Below are positions 60,301 through 64,000 of a DNA stretch of 64,000 nucleotides, one piece after another. Under the pieces are notes generated by a model. That model was not told the origin of the DNA. It ran no database searches and worked only from the letters and a program-made list of their open reading frames with translations. A program made the position numbers and the translations under genes. The stretch is from Sipunculus nudus (taxonomy: Eukaryota; Annelida; Sipuncula; Golfingiida; Sipunculidae), in the NCBI GenBank assembly GCA_026874595.1, contig CM049319.1, positions 5,050,601 to 5,114,600 on the forward strand. The letters run 5' to 3'. How positions within the stretch are numbered: the first letter of the stretch is position 1; every line of letters begins with the position of its first letter.

Positions 60301-60500
60301 CTCTCTCTCTATATATATATACAGGTGGTGGATATAAACAGGAAACCATCAAACATTATAAAAAAATATCCCCTGATATAAAGGAAATTAGATAAATATT
60401 ACCGTTTTTTTCAACTCATATCCTGGTGTATTTTGCTACTAAAATCAACGCTGTCCTTGAGGAAGGTGACACCCAGTATATATAATCATACTGGACAATA
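57311..60500. other. Upstream of PACSIN coding start, no coding exon recognised
   Basis: The acceptor just above 57310 shows that the start codon exon has a spliced 5'UTR, so this stretch is at least partly intron. AT-rich, only short frames without motifs. A (CT)/(TA) run is at about 60298-60321. Confidence 0.5.
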
Positions 60501-60504
60501 TACA

Positions 60505-60612
60505 GAGGACCCTCCCCTCATAACCATCCTACTATCATGACCACCCTGCAAATACTAACACTGGCTGGTCCGTCAGGTGGTCTTGTCATTGAGATTTCAC
60601 TGTGTATCCAGT
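60505..60612. repeat. Copy of the 3.85 kb dispersed repeat
   Basis: 'ctactatcatgaccaccctg', then 'ctggtccgtcaggtggtc' and 'gagatttcactgtgta'. It carries a single copy of the unit that is amplified dozens of times at 3.04-3.84 kb. Confidence 0.7.
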
Positions 60613-63600
60613 CATGGTGCAGTTAAATTCTACCAATATTTCTACAAAACTTTTGAACATTAAATGAAGATCTTACTACACAGTTGTCCTCTTTTGTCAT
60701 GACACTTGACACAATAATGTAAGGTCAAGACCCATGTAATTCACAAAACAGTATGTTCTCAAATGCTCAAACCAGGTTGAGAGGCCATTCTTTTATACTC
60801 AAAGCTGCCAATAAAATGAATTTCTTACAAAATTAATTAAAAGCCCAGTAATTATCAGATTAAATGCTAGCTCTGAAAACTGTATAATATGCAGCATTAC
60901 CCATTTCTAAATTACTGGACATAACTAAAACTAATTTTTCAATAAATTTAAAATAAAATAAATCATTACAAATTGAAAGTTTACTGATCACCTGTATCAG
61001 GTGCATTTCCAAAGTGAGTACCACTAAGTATTATGGTAAGTATGTTATACCATGTACACATACACCAAGATCTCATACCAGCCATCAATGTGCACTGAAT
61101 TATAAGTCAGTCTCACATGAAAGGCTACTTCTGAGCAAAACATATATGCGAACCTCAATAAATCATCAACTTACAGTTGTGAGTAAAGTAGTGATAAACC
61201 TCACAATCTGCGATAACCTGCATGGTAAGCAACTTATAACAAGTGGAGAAGTGTGATTAAATAGTATTTAAAGGCATGACATACTGGGTCTAGACCCTTC
61301 TTGTGCACTGGTACAGATAAGGCTAAATATGATACCTAATACCTATTTACACACTAGACACACACCAGGTAGACAAACAGACATGCACACACACACACAT
61401 ATGGATCCTGAAGCATTAGTCCAAGTCATGGAGTGGTCTGTGCCCAAGACAATACTTTCACATGACATCACCCTTTTAATTTAACCAGTCATTTTAGAAA
61501 TTGTACTTGGTGGTGCATAATGTTCTGGTTATTTACAACATGAATGTGAGCCTAATTATGCAAATAAATGCATACCACAGTACCAAATCTATCATATGCT
61601 TACTCAACCAAGTGAATGCCTTTCAGCTGCTACTATGTCTTATGTCCCACATTTCTAATGTTTATGATCAGCTTAAAGTCAGACATCAAAATAAACTCTT
61701 GATGTCTCCTGAATTCTTCTCTCTATAGAAGGTCAGTTTTTTTTTTAAACTATGTCATTAAATCAAGTGTAGGCATGCTGATAAAGGTGTAAAACTTACT
61801 AAGTTGAAGGTCAGCCTGATTCCAGCTAAAGCTTTTTCCTTTAGGTTTAAGCACACAGTGTGTGTGGTTTCACAAAGGGCAAGACAGTGTGAAAATCAGA
61901 TAGATACATGGACACATGCACACACACATGGATCTTAAACATTACAGTCGCAGTGATGGAGTGATCTCTACCCAGCGTAAAATACCAAATTTGGCATTTG
62001 GGCATGGTTTAACATTACATAGACTCTCACCTACACACAATGGTATGTACCACAATCAATGAACAAACTACACAGGTATAATACTCAACATCCTGTCGAG
62101 TTGCAACTGCTGAAACAGCATAACAAAATGTAACCTAAATATAATGTGCTTTAACCTTCCAAACCTCGACTCAGACCCCTGCTACTGAGGCTAAACTTTC
62201 TGGTTGGCTGGTCACACTTTCATTGATAGAGCAGATGACCTGGACACTTTATAATGCCACTGTCCAACACACCTTGAGGGTCATTCTATTTAGAGGTGGT
62301 CCATTTGAACACAAATCACACATCAGCAAGCAGGATATGTATAAATTATCACTGAGACATCTCAAGTAGCAGACCCTGTAGTTGCCACATGAAATATTTT
62401 GAACTGACAATTGTATTTACTCCTGTCTTTACATGAGTGAGGACTTGCAACTCAGATATATAAGTAGATCTATAGAGAAAATATATATCCTGCTGCAATG
62501 GCCAAACCTGATTTGCATTATAAATCCTGCTTAAAGCGAGGATTACTGTAGTGTGTCCACATGATATGTCTGAAGAACAGTTTTGATTTCAATGAAATGT
62601 TATAAATATGTTGAGAGAATGAACATCTCCACATTATGTCATTACTAACTGAGCCAAATCCAGAGAGAGACAGGTTGGTTTACTCATATGACAGCGAAGT
62701 AATATACAGTGAAACCTGTGCTATGAGACCACCTGTGGGACTGACCACAAGTTGTCTTAAGTAACCTGTGGTCTTATTAAACAGGTCAGTTACAACCAAT
62801 ATTTTTCAGTTCTCTCAAGGGAAGTCTTATAAGTTAGGTAGTCTTTCAGACTGGTTCTACTGTAAATATATAAAATTAAAATGACAGATGAAATATATTT
62901 TTACTATGTGCCTAAGTCTCCAGCAGAAGACAACAGCCAATGTTCTTTTGAGCAGCATGGATGGAAACTATGGAAAGTGCTTCCTGCCAGCTGTTGTGCA
63001 GGAAAGAGTAGGACTGTAACAGCATGCTATCTTGTGTGCAGTGACAATAAAAGTTTGATGACAAAACTCAAGTACATGACAGAATCAATGGCATGAATCA
63101 ACCTCCGTAAGGTGAGAGATGACAAACAAACTGGCATGGGCTGTAACAGGTGTACGTGAAGAGACTGCACAAGCTATCAAATATTAGGCAAAAAAAAAAT
63201 AAAAGGTATGGTTCTCAGGCATAGCCCTCATCAATTTTAAACCCCTGTAAAAAAAATTTTTATATTGATTTTCAATAGAAACTTACCAATTTAGAGCTCC
63301 AGCTGCTCAGACATTTCTTTCAAAGAGATAAAATCATACAATTTTGTTAAAATTTCCTTTGTTATGTAGTGCTTTTACTTGTTTAGCAAAATAAATCTGT
63401 TATTATCATGCTTTTCCCTTATCATTTGGCATTTTTATTGAAACCTTCCAAAAAAATAAAAATAAAAAACTGCCCGCCTGCATTGATTTATGAAAAAAAA
63501 AGTGCCTGATAACCAAACATTTTTTTTTTGGCCATAGCAGAATGACACTACCAGGTTTATTTTAGTTTGTTTAAAAAGCTGGCAACTTTCTCAACCAATT

Positions 63601-64000
63601 TACACCCTACTGCCTGTATATATTTATAGCACAAGTCATGTGTTGTCAGGAGAAATAAGTCAGTTACAAATTATACAGCATCACATATACATGATTTCAG
63701 AACCGGTGGCTCATATGTCAGGTTTGTATGTGTTGTACAAAGATCTAATATAGCATTAAAACTGACCTCTTGCCTTCATGCATGGAAGCATGTGTAAAAG
63801 TAGTATACATTTATTGAGAAAATTAAAACAACACTGTAGGCAAGACAGCCATTACATTATGGAAACAACTAAATATTCATTAGAGTCTATAAACAAATCT
63901 CAAAAAAGAATGGATCCTCTACAGTGTTAAAAATACTTTTGGTTATTATAGTCTAGTATTAGAGCAGCTGAATATAGCCTGTTCCTTTGTGGCAATAAAC
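60613..64000. other. Right flank, no gene recognised
   Basis: Apart from the repeat at 62.7 kb and short A/T and CA runs, nothing coding was seen on either strand. It may be PACSIN untranslated first exon/intron or intergenic DNA. Confidence 0.45.
62700..62790. repeat. Related repeat end, opposite orientation
   Basis: 'tatacagtgaaacctgtgct' followed by 'gagaccacctgtgggactga'. It matches the reverse complement of 3846-3910 in its first 12-14 bases and in the GACCACCTG segment. Confidence 0.5.

Overview
The window is animal genomic DNA: AT-rich, intron-rich, with GT-AG introns and dense short repeats. No species can be named. Dispersed repeats ending in 'gctcagg-ttagctaaa'-type hairpins, tandem cores of about 170 bp, tRNA-derived SINEs and long poly-G tracts suggest a marine invertebrate, perhaps a lophotrochozoan such as a mollusc. 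That assignment is an inference of low to moderate strength.

Two genes are supported, both on the minus strand. (1) Positions 1-30,732 hold 27 exons of a secreted or cell-surface leucine-rich-repeat (LRR) protein. It has a signal peptide, an N-terminal cysteine cap, about 36 LRRs, a C-terminal LRR cap and a fibronectin-III-like region, and it runs off the left edge. Every exon length closes the frame, giving 1,149 codons so far. All 23 introns inside or bordering the LRR array are in phase 2. (2) Positions 41,953-57,310 hold a complete coding set for a PACSIN/syndapin F-BAR protein. Seven common exons are followed either by two SH3 exons (458 residues) or by a different last exon (554 residues in total). 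That exon encodes a proline-rich, acidic tail with three NPF motifs and no SH3 domain.

Region by region: 1-22.8 kb holds the LRR, cap and FN3 exons, separated by introns carrying a minisatellite (3.0-3.8 kb), a 1.1 kb repeat (8.3-9.4 kb), SINEs (10.6-11.1 kb) and a 276-bp tandem array (12.0-13.4 kb). Intron 1 of the LRR gene (22.8-30.6 kb) holds tandem repeats and a 549-bp inverted-repeat element with an exact 11-bp target duplication. The 30.7-41.9 kb spacer holds decayed retroelement pieces (a gag zinc-knuckle fragment and a reverse transcriptase fragment), a cluster of CRE-like sites and microsatellites. PACSIN fills 41.9-57.3 kb. From 57.3 kb to the end no coding exon was recognised; this is probably PACSIN 5' untranslated/intron or flanking DNA.

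The two genes need not act together. PACSIN shapes membranes inside the cell at endocytic sites, while the LRR protein acts outside the cell. The most interesting point is the predicted PACSIN isoform switch: one last exon carries an SH3 domain, the other carries likely SH3-domain ligands plus three EH-domain ligands.
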